From NCBI RefSeq assembly GCF_003688285.1, contig NZ_RCNT01000004.1, forward strand, positions 124,001 to 188,000: 64,000 bases of DNA, in the 5' to 3' direction. The DNA comes from Rhodophyticola porphyridii (GTDB lineage Bacteria; Pseudomonadota; Alphaproteobacteria; Rhodobacterales; Rhodobacteraceae). The number at the start of each line of letters is the position of its first letter. Position 1 is the first letter of the stretch. Positions 63,984 to 64,000 of the stretch are shown here, piece after piece. The notes beneath the pieces are model-generated. The model was not told where the DNA came from and made no database searches. It saw only the letters and a program-made list of their open reading frames with translations. The position numbers and the translations under genes are program-made.

Positions 63984-64000
63984 ATGGCACGCGCATCCCA
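63984..64000 (+). CDS. Possible start of another gene (cut by window edge)
   Basis: An ATG at 63984 begins MARAS and runs to the window end, too short to identify. A purine-rich stretch (AACAGGA) lies 5 to 11 bases upstream. It is a candidate only. Confidence 0.25.

Overview
The window is a high-GC chromosomal segment of an alphaproteobacterium, almost certainly a marine Rhodobacteraceae (roseobacter-type) bacterium. The evidence is a DMSP demethylase/acrylyl-CoA reductase pair (dmdA-acuI), a circularly permuted tmRNA whose tag reads ANDNRAPAMALAA, a trgA-trgB-cysK tellurite-resistance locus arranged as in Rhodobacter, an SspB of the alphaproteobacterial type, and many ATGA start/stop overlaps. 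No rRNA genes and no CRISPR array were seen.

Layout. (1) 1-12184 is a xyloside/oligosaccharide utilisation locus: a sugar ABC transporter (binding protein and two permeases, the second cut by the window edge), two GH31 glycosidases, an SDR, an EthD-like protein, a LacI-type regulator, xylose isomerase and xylulokinase. Two near-identical LacI-type operators sit in the two divergent promoter regions and explain the regulation. (2) 12446-15456 is a small HTH gene coupled to a P2-type cation ATPase. (3) 15693-18762 is a TPP-riboswitch-controlled thiamin salvage operon, thiM-thiE-thiD-tenA. (4) 18763-34317 is a secretion island: a type I secretion ABC protein and HlyD adaptor, two methyltransferases, two glycosyltransferases, several unknown genes, and a 2109-residue RTX protein that joins an M23 peptidase, a lipase-like domain and tandem RTX blocks. 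The 22.3-28 kb part is visibly more AT-rich than its flanks, which suggests horizontal transfer. (5) 34482-39664 is a mobile-element remnant: two DUF5681 proteins, a frameshifted ParB-type DNA methylase, a broken DUF3489 gene, a DUF2924 gene and a large serine recombinase, followed by a cluster of CCCTGTT repeats and tRNA-Ser(GGA).

(6) 40061-48512 is a leftward run of stress and metabolism genes: photolyase, CFA synthase, trgA, trgB, cysK, an MscS-type channel and an AlaX editing protein. (7) 48684-53630 is the DMSP region: DUF2182-DUF1326-DinB-dmdA-acuI run leftward and a GntR/FCD regulator runs rightward. One inverted repeat lies inside both divergent promoters, and the regulator mRNA looks leaderless. 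(8) 53720-64000 holds an orphan PotD-like binding protein, a LysR regulator with a divergent 59-residue gene, ssrA (tmRNA) followed by sspB, a phospholipid methyltransferase, fumC with two small coupled genes, a cytochrome P450 coupled to a membrane hydrolase-like protein, ccdA and a TusA-like protein.

How the parts work together. The xylose locus imports and cleaves xylose-containing oligosaccharides and channels xylose to xylulose 5-phosphate. The T1SS genes probably export the RTX protein, and the adjacent glycosyltransferases and methyltransferases could modify it or build a surface glycan. ssrA and sspB form a linked pair for tagging and degrading stalled translation products. All functions are inferred by reading translated sequence and motifs; no database search was run.
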